Shown here: positions 12,040-16,685 of the stretch, piece after piece
Layout: each line of letters opens with the position of its first letter
Position numbering within the stretch: position 1 is the first letter of the stretch
Assembly (NCBI GenBank): GCA_006227875.1
Contig: SBFI01000054.1
Coordinates: 1-16,685, forward strand
Source of the DNA: Acidobacteriota bacterium
GTDB lineage: Bacteria; Acidobacteriota; Thermoanaerobaculia; Multivoradales; JAHEKO01
DNA length: 16,685 nt
Direction: 5' to 3'
Notes under the pieces: generated by a model
The model's input: the letters and a program-made list of their open reading frames with translations, nothing else
Database searches by the model: none
What the model was told of the DNA's origin: nothing
Made by a program: the position numbers and the translations under genes

Positions 12040-12447
12040 TTAGCCCAGGACGATCCTGGTGGGCGGGGTCAGCCCCTCAGGTACATACAAGCGGACGGCG
12101 ATGCCTTCCGGCGTCACTCCATCCACCTGCACCTGGCCCTTCTTCGTCTGCCGAGTAACGGAGACAAAGGCCGTTAGGGCCGGTCCCTGGGATTCGGACT
12201 GGAGCGCCTCCAACTGCGCCTTGGTGAGATGACCAATGGCCTTCTCCCCAGGCGAGCGGGTGAGTCCGTCCGTTTCCGAAGCCTCGGGCTTGGACTTGGC
12301 AGTCCGCCTCCGGGACTTGGCGGCTTCGGCCTTCGGCTTGGCCTTGGACCTCGCGGGAGCCTTTGCAGGCTCCGCGGCGGCCTTGGCCCCGTTGGCCTTA
12401 GCGGCGGCCGCTCGCTTGGCTGCGAGCGCTTCCTTAGCAGTCGCCAT
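12040..12447 (-). CDS. Histone-tail-like basic protein, 135 aa
   Basis: The ATG at 12447 directly follows the shared leader. The first ~60 residues are Ala/Lys/Arg/Pro low complexity (KEALAAKRAAAAKANGAKAA, PARSKAKPKAEAAKSRRRTA), like the C-terminal tails of histone H1 and of actinobacterial HU-type proteins. The rest is a compact part (HLTKAQLEALQSESQGPALT, then AFVSVTRQTKKGQVQVDGVT) ending in strands. Non-specific DNA binding by the basic arm is likely. Possible roles are nucleoid-like coating of phage or host DNA. It is not recognisable as HU or H-NS. Confidence 0.7.
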   Translation of the reverse strand: MATAKEALAAKRAAAAKANGAKAAAEPAKAPARSKAKPKAEAAKSRRRTAKSKPEASETDGLTRSPGEKAIGHLTKAQLEALQSESQGPALTAFVSVTRQTKKGQVQVDGVTPEGIAVRLYVPEGLTPPTRIVLG

Positions 12448-12460
12448 TGCGTACCTCCTT
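12448..12460 (-). promoter_or_regulatory. Shared start-associated sequence, copy 9
   Basis: The minus strand reads AAGGAGGTACGCA immediately before the ATG at 12447. Confidence 0.75.
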
Positions 12461-12535
12461 GGTATGGCGGCTTTTGCCGGTCCCTCTACCTCCCCAACTA
12501 CATCAGTAGATGAGGACGGCGAAACCGACAAACCC

Positions 12536-12563
12536 AGTGTCTCACACTTTCACAACTTGTCAA
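12536..12563 (-). promoter_or_regulatory. Candidate promoter for gene 12040-12447
   Basis: The minus strand has a perfect TTGACA (12563-12558) and, 16 bases on, GACACT (12541-12536), a weak -10. The same TTTGACAAG context recurs near 14515, where the 25-base blocks 12541-12565 and 14491-14515 agree at 20 positions. The -35 lies in a CTTGTC-aaatc-GACAAG dyad. Confidence 0.4.
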
Positions 12564-12674
12564 ATCGACAAGCCATACCCCGCGTGGGCGCTCCCGCGTC
12601 ATCCTCGCGCCCGCGGGTAGGTAGGAAGGCCGCCGATCGGTAGGAGGAATGCCAATCGAACCGCCGATCAGCGG

Positions 12675-12702
12675 CCTACCTACCCACCCATGGGTAGGTA
12701 GG
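12675..12702 (-). terminator. 12-bp hairpin after gene 12703-12972
   Basis: Arms CCTACCTACCCA (12675-12686) and TGGGTAGGTAGG (12691-12702) with a CCCA loop directly abut the stop codon. A third copy of GGGTAGGTAGG lies at 12615-12625, so an alternative longer pairing is possible. Confidence 0.6.
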
Positions 12703-12972
12703 TTACTTCTGGCCTTTGGGCTTCCGAACAGGCCAGTCTCTGACTGGCTGTTCGAACAGGTCCATCAGACCTACGGTCGCCGTGAGGCATACCACGCAGG
12801 TAATACCAGGCTCCTTGGACGGGTCAGTATGGGGTACCAGCCGGATCATGTCCTGCACCCTCTGGGTGCAGACCGTCCGGCTGGTCCGCCTTACCTTGCG
12901 CCCGTGGAAGGCGATTACGGCATGGACCTCCCGGTCCCTACGGGACCGGAAAGTGTGGACTCGGACTTGCAT
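12703..12972 (-). CDS. Hypothetical basic protein with Cys motif, 89 aa
   Basis: AAGGTAGG precedes the ATG at 12972. The N-terminal half is very basic (RVHTFRSRRDREVHAVIAFH, GRKVRRTSRTVC). A CVVC pair with an earlier Cys could bind metal. The C-terminus is WPVRKPKGQK. Four of the short hairpins of the array fall inside it, so parts of the sequence mirror the hairpin arms (for example RSRRDRE from a CCGGTCCC/GGGACCGG hairpin). Nucleic-acid binding is plausible; no family is recognised. Confidence 0.6.
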   Translation of the reverse strand: MQVRVHTFRSRRDREVHAVIAFHGRKVRRTSRTVCTQRVQDMIRLVPHTDPSKEPGITCVVCLTATVGLMDLFEQPVRDWPVRKPKGQK

Positions 12973-12974
12973 AC

Positions 12975-13154
12975 CTACCTTCCCTTCGGGATATACCGGA
13001 CCAGCTCCATGACCCTCTTGGGTCGGCCGGTCTGATGCCGTATGGCATCTCGGTGGGTGACCGCGTAGCGGTCGGTCGGCTCGACATAGATGTCGAGCTT
13101 GAAGCCGCAGTCTGGACAGACTGCGGTATAGAGGGGCGTATCCTTACCAGCCAT
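12975..13154 (-). CDS. Small zinc-ribbon-like protein, 59 aa
   Basis: The ATG at 13154 follows the shared leader by one base. AVCPDCGFKLDIYVEPTD has a CxxC knuckle. THRDAIRHQTGRPKR supplies two His and a basic patch, so a C2H2-like site is possible. The end is MELVRYIPKGR. Several array hairpins fall inside the frame (for example CTCGACA/TGTCGAG and CCGCAGTCT/AGACTGCGG). DNA- or RNA-binding is likely. Confidence 0.65.
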   Translation of the reverse strand: MAGKDTPLYTAVCPDCGFKLDIYVEPTDRYAVTHRDAIRHQTGRPKRVMELVRYIPKGR

Positions 13155-13155
13155 T

Positions 13156-13168
13156 TGCGTACCTCCTA
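13156..13168 (-). promoter_or_regulatory. Shared start-associated sequence, copy 10
   Basis: The minus strand reads TAGGAGGTACGCA, one base before the ATG at 13154. It is the rightmost copy in the window. Confidence 0.75.
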
Positions 13169-13275
13169 GGTATGGCCTCGCGGCGATCATTCGATCGCCC
13201 TACCTGGACATGAACCGGCGTAGCCGGCCCTCCCCAGCCCCGTAGGGGCTGGGGCTTACCCCTAAGCCTTACGGC

Positions 13276-13536
13276 TTAGGGTCGAAGGGACCGAAGGTCC
13301 CTCTGAAACGCTGCTTTGCAGCGTTTGCACCGCCGACCGTGCCGACCATCATGGATGGTCGGTGGCGGAGGGTCCGGGAGCTTCGCTCCCGAACAGTGGC
13401 TGCACCACTCTTCTGGAAGAAGAGTGATCTGGCACTCCGTCGTAGACGGAGTGGTAGACCCAGCCGGTGGACTCGTCGTAGACGAGTCCAACTCCAGATC
13501 GTCACCAAAGGTGACGATCCACTTCTGGGAACTCAC
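13276..13536 (-). CDS. Zinc-ribbon-like protein, GTG start, 86 aa
   Basis: The GTG at 13536 overlaps the upstream stop as GTGA, matching the coupling used throughout the block; a longer frame exists but would overlap the previous gene heavily. The protein starts SSQKWIVTFGDDLELDSS, sharing an IVTFGDD motif with the upstream gene. It has WCSHCSGAKLPDPPPPT and RRCKRCKAAF, two CxxC knuckles fitting a zinc ribbon with a Pro-rich loop. About nine array hairpins lie in the frame, and the stop lies within a hairpin (13260-13281). Confidence 0.6.
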   Translation of the reverse strand: MSSQKWIVTFGDDLELDSSTTSPPAGSTTPSTTECQITLLPEEWCSHCSGAKLPDPPPPTIHDGRHGRRCKRCKAAFQRDLRSLRP

Positions 13537-13545
13537 GTTCCCAGA
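13524..13545. promoter_or_regulatory. Hairpin whose loop holds the stop/start overlap
   Basis: Arms TCTGGGAAC (13524-13532) and GTTCCCAGA (13537-13545) enclose a four-base loop that on the minus strand is GTGA, exactly the GTG start of one gene and the TGA stop of the other. A structured mRNA here could control coupled initiation. Confidence 0.6.
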
Positions 13546-13934
13546 ATCAGGTTGGGGCAGCCGAAGGCTGCCGGTAGGGCAGCTTTGGTCCGCAGCTTCG
13601 CTGCGGCTTTGGCTCCCCGAAGTTCGTCCAGCTTTAGCTGGACGACCGAAGGAGCCGAGTTGCCCCACCTCCGGTGGGAAGCTCGCTCTTCAGAGTCGGA
13701 GACTCTGAATACCACCCTCGGCCTAAAGGCCGAGAGGTACTCGGCTTCGGTGGCATAACCCTCCGGGTTATGTTTCTTGCAGTTCTTGCGGCACTTCGTG
13801 CCGCAAAAGGTAGCTCCCAAAGGGAGCTGGTAGACGGTCGGCTCTTCGCCGTCACCAAAGGTGACGACGTAGTCCAGCATCTCCGATGCTGGGGTCGAAT
13901 CATCACCGAAGGTGATGATGAATCCGTCGGTCAT
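13533..13934 (-). CDS. Hypothetical protein threaded with hairpins, 133 aa
   Basis: AAGGAGG lies five bases before the ATG at 13934. The N-terminus has two similar units, GFIITFGDDSTPASEMLDY and VVTFGDGEEPTV, each produced by a hairpin with a TCACC/GGTGA core. Then comes a Cys/His cluster (FCGTKCRKNCKKH) that could bind zinc, followed by an Arg/Ala/Lys-rich second half (LRGAKAAAKLRTKAA). More than ten array hairpins are in the frame, yet it stays open and has a good ribosome-binding site. No family is recognised. A real gene is likely. Confidence 0.6.
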   Translation of the reverse strand: MTDGFIITFGDDSTPASEMLDYVVTFGDGEEPTVYQLPLGATFCGTKCRKNCKKHNPEGYATEAEYLSAFRPRVVFRVSDSEERASHRRWGNSAPSVVQLKLDELRGAKAAAKLRTKAALPAAFGCPNLILGT

Positions 13935-14004
13935 GGCATTCCTCCTTGGTCCTTCGGACCAAGACCCAGGGAGCTACGCTCCCTGAGTCCGGCCCAGGTC
14001 AGCT

Positions 14005-14409
14005 TTAGCTGACCTTCGTGAGATTCACCTTCGGTGAATCGGGGTCGATCTCGACATAAATGTCGAGGTCTCGCCGAGCTATGCTCGGCGGAATGTAGGC
14101 AACCACCAGGAACTGGTGGTCGGGGTCCTCATCATGGTCTCCGACCATGATCTCGTACTTCACCGACTTGCCCTTTGAAGGGCTTATGCCCTTCACTTCC
14201 GAGCTACCAGCAAAGCTGGTAGGGGCTTCGGCGGCCTCCTCGAAGAGTTCAAGGAACTCTTCGACCGTCAGGCCAGTCTCCTTCTGGAGACTGAGGACCT
14301 CAGCTCCGCTGAGGTTTTCGAGGCCTCCGGCCTCTTCGGCCTTGGCCTTGACCAGATCTACGATCTGGTCGCGAGTCAGCTTCGCTGACTTCTTCGCCTT
14401 GGTGACCAT
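14005..14409 (-). CDS. Hypothetical helical-beta protein, hairpin-encoded, 134 aa
   Basis: The ATG at 14409 has GGAG nine bases upstream; an upstream ATG pair at 14490 is possible but adds an unlikely N-terminus. The protein starts basic (VTKAKKSAKLTRDQIVDLVK), continues with acidic helices (LSGAEVLSLQKETGLTVEEF, LELFEEAAEAP) and ends with strands (VKYEIMVGDHDEDPDHQFLV, then LDIYVEIDPDSPKVNL). Many hairpins sit with their loop exactly one codon, for example CAG ATC GTA GAT CTG and CTC AGC GGA GCT GAG. Family unknown. It would be the first gene of the early block. Confidence 0.6.
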   Translation of the reverse strand: MVTKAKKSAKLTRDQIVDLVKAKAEEAGGLENLSGAEVLSLQKETGLTVEEFLELFEEAAEAPTSFAGSSEVKGISPSKGKSVKYEIMVGDHDEDPDHQFLVVAYIPPSIARRDLDIYVEIDPDSPKVNLTKVS

Positions 14410-14950
14410 GTCACCAACTCCGATCTGCCGCTTTTTGGCCTTCGGCCAACTCGGCGGAGCGGCGAACCGCCAAGCTGGCCCCACCATCATCTCACCGATT
14501 CCCAGCTTGTCAAATCCCAGGATTTCCCGAAGGGAAATCCACTAACCAACAGGCCGGACCATGTGTTTTGACCAAGGGTCAAAAGGCGCGGGGTCCCAGC
14601 GCGTTGGCCGACAGGCTGTCGGAAAACCCAGCTTGCCAAATCCCCAGTAGGTCCGACCAGAGGTCGGCCTACTGAACCGAAGCCACCGGGAGGCCGGCTA
14701 AAGCCGGCCTGGCTGAAGCTCCAGCCGACCGGAGGTCGGCCAGCGCACGTTGGCAAATCTCCGATTTGCCCGATCCCAGCCCCTCTTAGGGGCTGACGCG
14801 GCATCACCCGAAGGGTGATGAAGGTCGAACGGGGTGACCATCGGCCAGTCGGGAAATCTAACGATTTCTCGACTGAATCAGGTCCGTACCTACTCCGTAG
14901 GTACGAATGCTGGCCCCCTGGAAACATCCTGGGGGTCTCTGACCCCCGGA
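14410..14950. other. Gene-free hairpin-rich leader region
   Basis: I find no supportable gene here. At least a dozen array hairpins fill it (for example 14520-14540, 14752-14770, 14886-14904). Two near-copies of a CCCAGCTTG-(T/C)-CAAATCCC block lie at 14501-14518 and 14628-14644. If transcription starts to the right, this is the untranslated leader of the early mRNA. Confidence 0.6.
14486..14513 (-). promoter_or_regulatory. Candidate promoter for gene 14005-14409
   Basis: The minus strand has TTGACA (14513-14508), 16 bases, then GATGAT (14491-14486), agreeing with TATAAT at four positions. It would start transcription about 70 bases before the ATG at 14409. Confidence 0.45.
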
Positions 14951-15162
14951 TGTCAACATGCGCCCCTCTAGTTCTGGATGTGAGCACTCTGAAGCACTGT
15001 GTGGCTGTCCAACAGACATTGGAGACACACCTCCCCATATGTGTGTGCTGGGGTCCGACACCGATATGAGGGGGCTGTGCCTGTTGCCTTGGTTCGAGGT
15101 GGGGGTCCTGTCCTCCGCGCATCCGCACCAGTCGAGGTCCAAGGGCTTGTGCGCCCCGATGA

Positions 15163-15192
15163 TTGTCAGGGAGGGGGCTTGAGGTGTATCCT
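15163..15192 (+). promoter_or_regulatory. Candidate promoter for terminase
   Basis: TTGTCA (15163-15168), 18 bases, then TATCCT (15187-15192). TATCCT fits the TAnnnT pattern. The start point would be near 15199, about 80 bases before the terminase ATG. Inverted arms TGTCAGG and CCTGACA overlap both elements and could be an operator. Confidence 0.45.
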
Positions 15193-15216
15193 GACAGTGC
15201 GAGTAAACATGAGCGC

Positions 15217-15246
15217 AGCGTAGCATTCGTTCTGGCCCCGGTTCAA
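15217..15246 (-). promoter_or_regulatory. Candidate leftward early promoter
   Basis: On the minus strand TTGAAC (15246-15241) is followed after 18 bases by TACGCT (15222-15217), a TAnnnT-type -10. It would start leftward transcription near 15210, facing the rightward candidate. Weak, but the only pair I find to the right of the hairpin array. Confidence 0.35.
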
Positions 15247-15264
15247 GGATCGGGGCCGCTACGC
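15218..15264. other. Large hairpin in terminase leader
   Basis: GCGTAGC (15218-15224) pairs with GCTACGC (15258-15264), and GGCCCCG (15234-15240) with CGGGGCC (15251-15257). Together they give 14 bp with a 9-base bulge on the left side and a 10-base loop. It ends 15 bases before the terminase start. It could be an attenuator, a terminator or part of a packaging site. Confidence 0.6.
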
Positions 15265-15279
15265 GTCTACGATGGCACC

Positions 15280-16685
15280 ATGACAACGGTTATCAGGCGG
15301 GCCTGTGTAGCGGAAGGGTGCAGCAACCGGCTGGAACCGACGGCCACGGCCCGGACGAAGTATTGCTCGGACAGATGCCGCCAGCGGGAGTCGAAGCGTA
15401 GGTATCGAGCCCGAGCGGTCGTGCAAGTAGCCGGGAACGTCACCGACCCCATGCCCAGCGGAGACGCGTATGAGGCTCTGGCGAACAACCCGACCCTGGT
15501 GGACAAGCTCCTTTCGGGTGCTATTTCGCAGTCCGCACTTGCCGACGTACTCGAAGTTAGTCCCTCGGCGGTGTCGAAGGCGCTGGCCGCCGTCACCCTG
15601 TCCGCCGCCGATCAGCAGGCCGCCGCCAACTGGCTGATGGAGCCCGAGGTGACCGCCATGCTGGCCCTGGACGCGCTGGACGCTCCCTGCCGGTGCGATT
15701 GCGAGGACCTCGACGGCTGGCTCGATCTGATGGTGGAAGCCTTCACGGCTTTCCGTACCCGCTTCTTCCACACCCAGACCGGCCTCTATTACACCGAGGA
15801 CTTCCACAAGGAATGGATACGGGCGGTCCTCAAGGCGATGGTGCTGGGTGGCCGGCAGCTCATCTTGAGCCCACCCCGGCACGGTAAGTCCGAGCTGCTG
15901 GTGCATTTCTGCGTGTGGCTGATCTGCCGCAACCCCAATATCAGGATCATGTGGATCGGCGGGAACTCCGACATTGCGGGCGACATGGTTTCCGCGGTCA
16001 AGACCGAGCTCGAGGAGAACGAAGAACTTCGCCAGGCCATCCTCATGCCGGGAACCGACTTCCGCCCCGCCTGGCGGGCCTCCAAAGCCTGGGGCAGCTC
16101 CAAGTTCGTCGTCGCCACCCGTACCCGCAACCTCAAGGCTCCGACCATGGTGGCGATCGGTCGGGCCGGGAAGATACTCAGCCGTGATGTTGACCTCATC
16201 GTCTGCGACGATCTCGAAGATTACGACTCCACCGCCAATGACACTACGCGTGGACAGACCCGTCACTGGTTCTTCAACACAGTGGAGTCCCGCAAGGAAG
16301 AACACACCGCCTGGGTCACTATTGGGTCTCGCCAGCACCCCGACGACCTCTACGAGTACCTCCTCGACGATGAAGTCTGGGACACGATCGTCAACGCCGC
16401 GCACAACGAGCTGTGCGGCAAGCCGCCGTATGACCTCGAAGCTCACCACGCCTGCATGCTGTTCCCCAACCTGCGGTCCTATCGCTGGCTGATGGGCAAG
16501 CGCAGCTCGGCGGAGAACATGGGGCTGCTCGCCAACTACGAGATGGTCTATCTCAACACGCCCCGCCCCGAGGGGCTGGTGGTATTCCGGGCCGAGTCGA
16601 TCCGCGACTCCTTCAACCCCGGTCGGGTGCTGGGAACACAGGTCGGCTTGCCCGATACCTACCGCCTGGTCGCCGGACTGGACCC
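15280..16685 (+). CDS. terL: Terminase large subunit with zinc-finger/HTH N-terminal extension, 3' end outside window
   Basis: 468 full codons are visible and the frame is still open at the edge. The ATG at 15280 has only a weak ribosome-binding site (GATGG); no better start lies upstream in frame. Residues ~8-34 form a four-Cys finger (CVAEGC, then KYCSDRC) followed by a basic stretch (RQRESKRRYRARA). Residues ~80-103 read as a helix-turn-helix (ISQSALADVLEVSPSAVSKA). The packaging ATPase follows: Walker A PPRHGKSE (198-205), Walker B DLIVCDDLED (Asp310/311) and a coupling motif TIGSRQHPDD (347-356). The frame ends at VAGLDP, probably the first Asp of the RNase H-like nuclease. The enzyme drives DNA into the prohead and cuts it. 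The extra N-terminal part may replace or assist a small terminase subunit. Confidence 0.9.
   Translation, partial: MTTVIRRACVAEGCSNRLEPTATARTKYCSDRCRQRESKRRYRARAVVQVAGNVTDPMPSGDAYEALANNPTLVDKLLSGAISQSALADVLEVSPSAVSKALAAVTLSAADQQAAANWLMEPEVTAMLALDALDAPCRCDCEDLDGWLDLMVEAFTAFRTRFFHTQTGLYYTEDFHKEWIRAVLKAMVLGGRQLILSPPRHGKSELLVHFCVWLICRNPNIRIMWIGGNSDIAGDMVSAVKTELEENEELRQAILMPGTDFRPAWRASKAWGSSKFVVATRTRNLKAPTMVAIGRAGKILSRDVDLIVCDDLEDYDSTANDTTRGQTRHWFFNTVESRKEEHTAWVTIGSRQHPDDLYEYLLDDEVWDTIVNAAHNELCGKPPYDLEAHHACMLFPNLRSYRWLMGKRSSAENMGLLANYEMVYLNTPRPEGLVVFRAESIRDSFNPGRVLGTQVGLPDTYRLVAGLD

Larger units (their letters stand above)
12732..14947. repeat. Dense array of about 65 unrelated short hairpins
   Basis: Perfect or near-perfect inverted repeats occur about every 34 bases. 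Arms are mostly 5-10 bp and differ in sequence; most loops are 3 bases. Examples as arm/loop: CCCCAGCCCC/gta (13232-13254), AAACGCTGC/ttt (13306-13326), CACTCCGTC/gta (13433-13453), GGACTCGTC/gta (13469-13489), GATCGTCACC/aaa (13497-13519), TTGCGGCAC/ttc (13786-13806), ATCATCACC/gaa (13899-13919), GGATTTCCC/gaa (14520-14540), GTACCTAC/tcc (14886-14904), GGGGGTC/tct (14931-14947). About half the loops are GNA on one strand (gaa, gta, gga or complements). They continue through three to five genes and through 500 bases of gene-free DNA. Outside this stretch only isolated terminator-like hairpins are seen. Confidence 0.9.
14951..15279. other. Gene-free switch region between early and late arms
   Basis: No credible coding sequence on either strand. 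It holds the candidate promoters and hairpin listed separately, a TGTCAGG/CCTGACA pair of 7-bp arms (15165-15171 and 15191-15197) framing the plus-strand promoter's spacer and -10, and alternative weak stems near 15025-15053. It separates the leftward block from the rightward terminase. Confidence 0.6.

Noticed and set aside
13316..13758. Plus-strand frames of 130 and 139 codons inside the hairpin array
   Set aside because: They mirror the minus-strand frames, as palindromic DNA reads similarly on both strands; neither has a ribosome-binding site.
12732..14947. CRISPR array
   Set aside because: Palindromic units are regularly spaced, but there is no common repeat sequence; every stem differs.
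14940..14956. TTGACA on the minus strand at 14956-14951 as an early promoter
   Set aside because: The -10 position falls in a run of C within a hairpin, with no TAnnnT-like sequence at 15-19 bases.
15025..15053. Alternative hairpins ACACAC/GTGTGT and CCCCA/TGGGG (attenuator or riboswitch)
   Set aside because: The stems are short, with long loops and a simple-sequence arm; mutual exclusivity alone is weak evidence.
14487..15128. 213-codon minus-strand frame across the leader region
   Set aside because: No ribosome-binding site, low-complexity Gly/Pro/Arg/Ser composition and no fold-like pattern. The frame is probably open by chance, helped by GC content and hairpins.
15234..15257. tRNA T-arm (GGTTCAAG inside a GC stem)
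   Set aside because: The 53-61 closing pair is wrong, the loop is 10 bases, and no anticodon, D-arm or acceptor stem surrounds it.
14858..15286. 142-codon minus-strand frame across the switch region, Cys/His-containing
   Set aside because: It overlaps the candidate promoters and terminase start and lacks a ribosome-binding site. A short late-starting version cannot be excluded.
15259..16449. 396-codon open frame on the minus strand opposite terminase
   Set aside because: It is the antisense of a clear terminase with Walker motifs. Long antisense frames are expected in GC-rich DNA, and its composition is not protein-like.

Overview
The window is GC-rich, tightly packed DNA of a tailed double-stranded DNA phage (or a closely related prophage or metagenomic viral contig). 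The evidence is a tail-fibre/lysis block, a large terminase and a long run of small phage-type early genes joined by ATGA and TGATG overlaps. The base composition and protein types (SDHN-type M15-like endolysin, RecT, DnaN-like clamp, many tiny zinc-ribbon proteins) suggest an actinobacterial host, but nothing in the window proves the host. I see no integrase, repressor, tRNA, insertion sequence or CRISPR array.

Layout. (1) 1-3693, plus strand: end of a tail-fibre-like gene, a small unknown gene, a propeller-like tail protein with a Cys/His-rich insert, a C-terminally anchored membrane protein, an endolysin with a strong internal start site, and a holin candidate. (2) 3690-14409, minus strand: about 30 small genes read right to left. 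Recognisable products are a histone-tail-like protein, a DUF2958-like protein, a DnaN-like sliding clamp, two winged-helix proteins, a RecT annealing protein, a ribbon-helix-helix protein and a VRR-type nuclease. At the promoter-distal end lie a secreted transglycosylase-like protein and a 34-residue membrane peptide whose gene overlaps the holin gene tail to tail. Many of these genes share one extended ribosome-binding sequence, AAGGAGGTACGCA, next to the start codon, and strong GC-rich hairpins divide the block into transcription or RNA-processing units. (3) About 12732-14947: an exceptionally dense series of about 65 short hairpins. Each has a different 5-10 bp stem and usually a 3-base loop, and they run through both coding and non-coding DNA. 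(4) 14951-15279: a gene-free regulatory region with candidate promoters in both directions and a large hairpin. (5) 15280 to the right edge, plus strand: a large terminase with an N-terminal zinc-finger/helix-turn-helix extension.

The minus block looks like the early (replication and recombination) arm. The plus-strand genes at both ends look like the late arm, with terminase and structural genes at one end and tail and lysis genes at the other, as in a circularly permuted or circularised genome. The hairpin series occupies the promoter-proximal 2.2 kb of the presumed early transcript, beside the early/late switch. It is the strongest candidate for something undescribed: it is not a repeat family, because the stems differ, yet hairpin architecture and loop type are conserved and the reading frames through it stay open.
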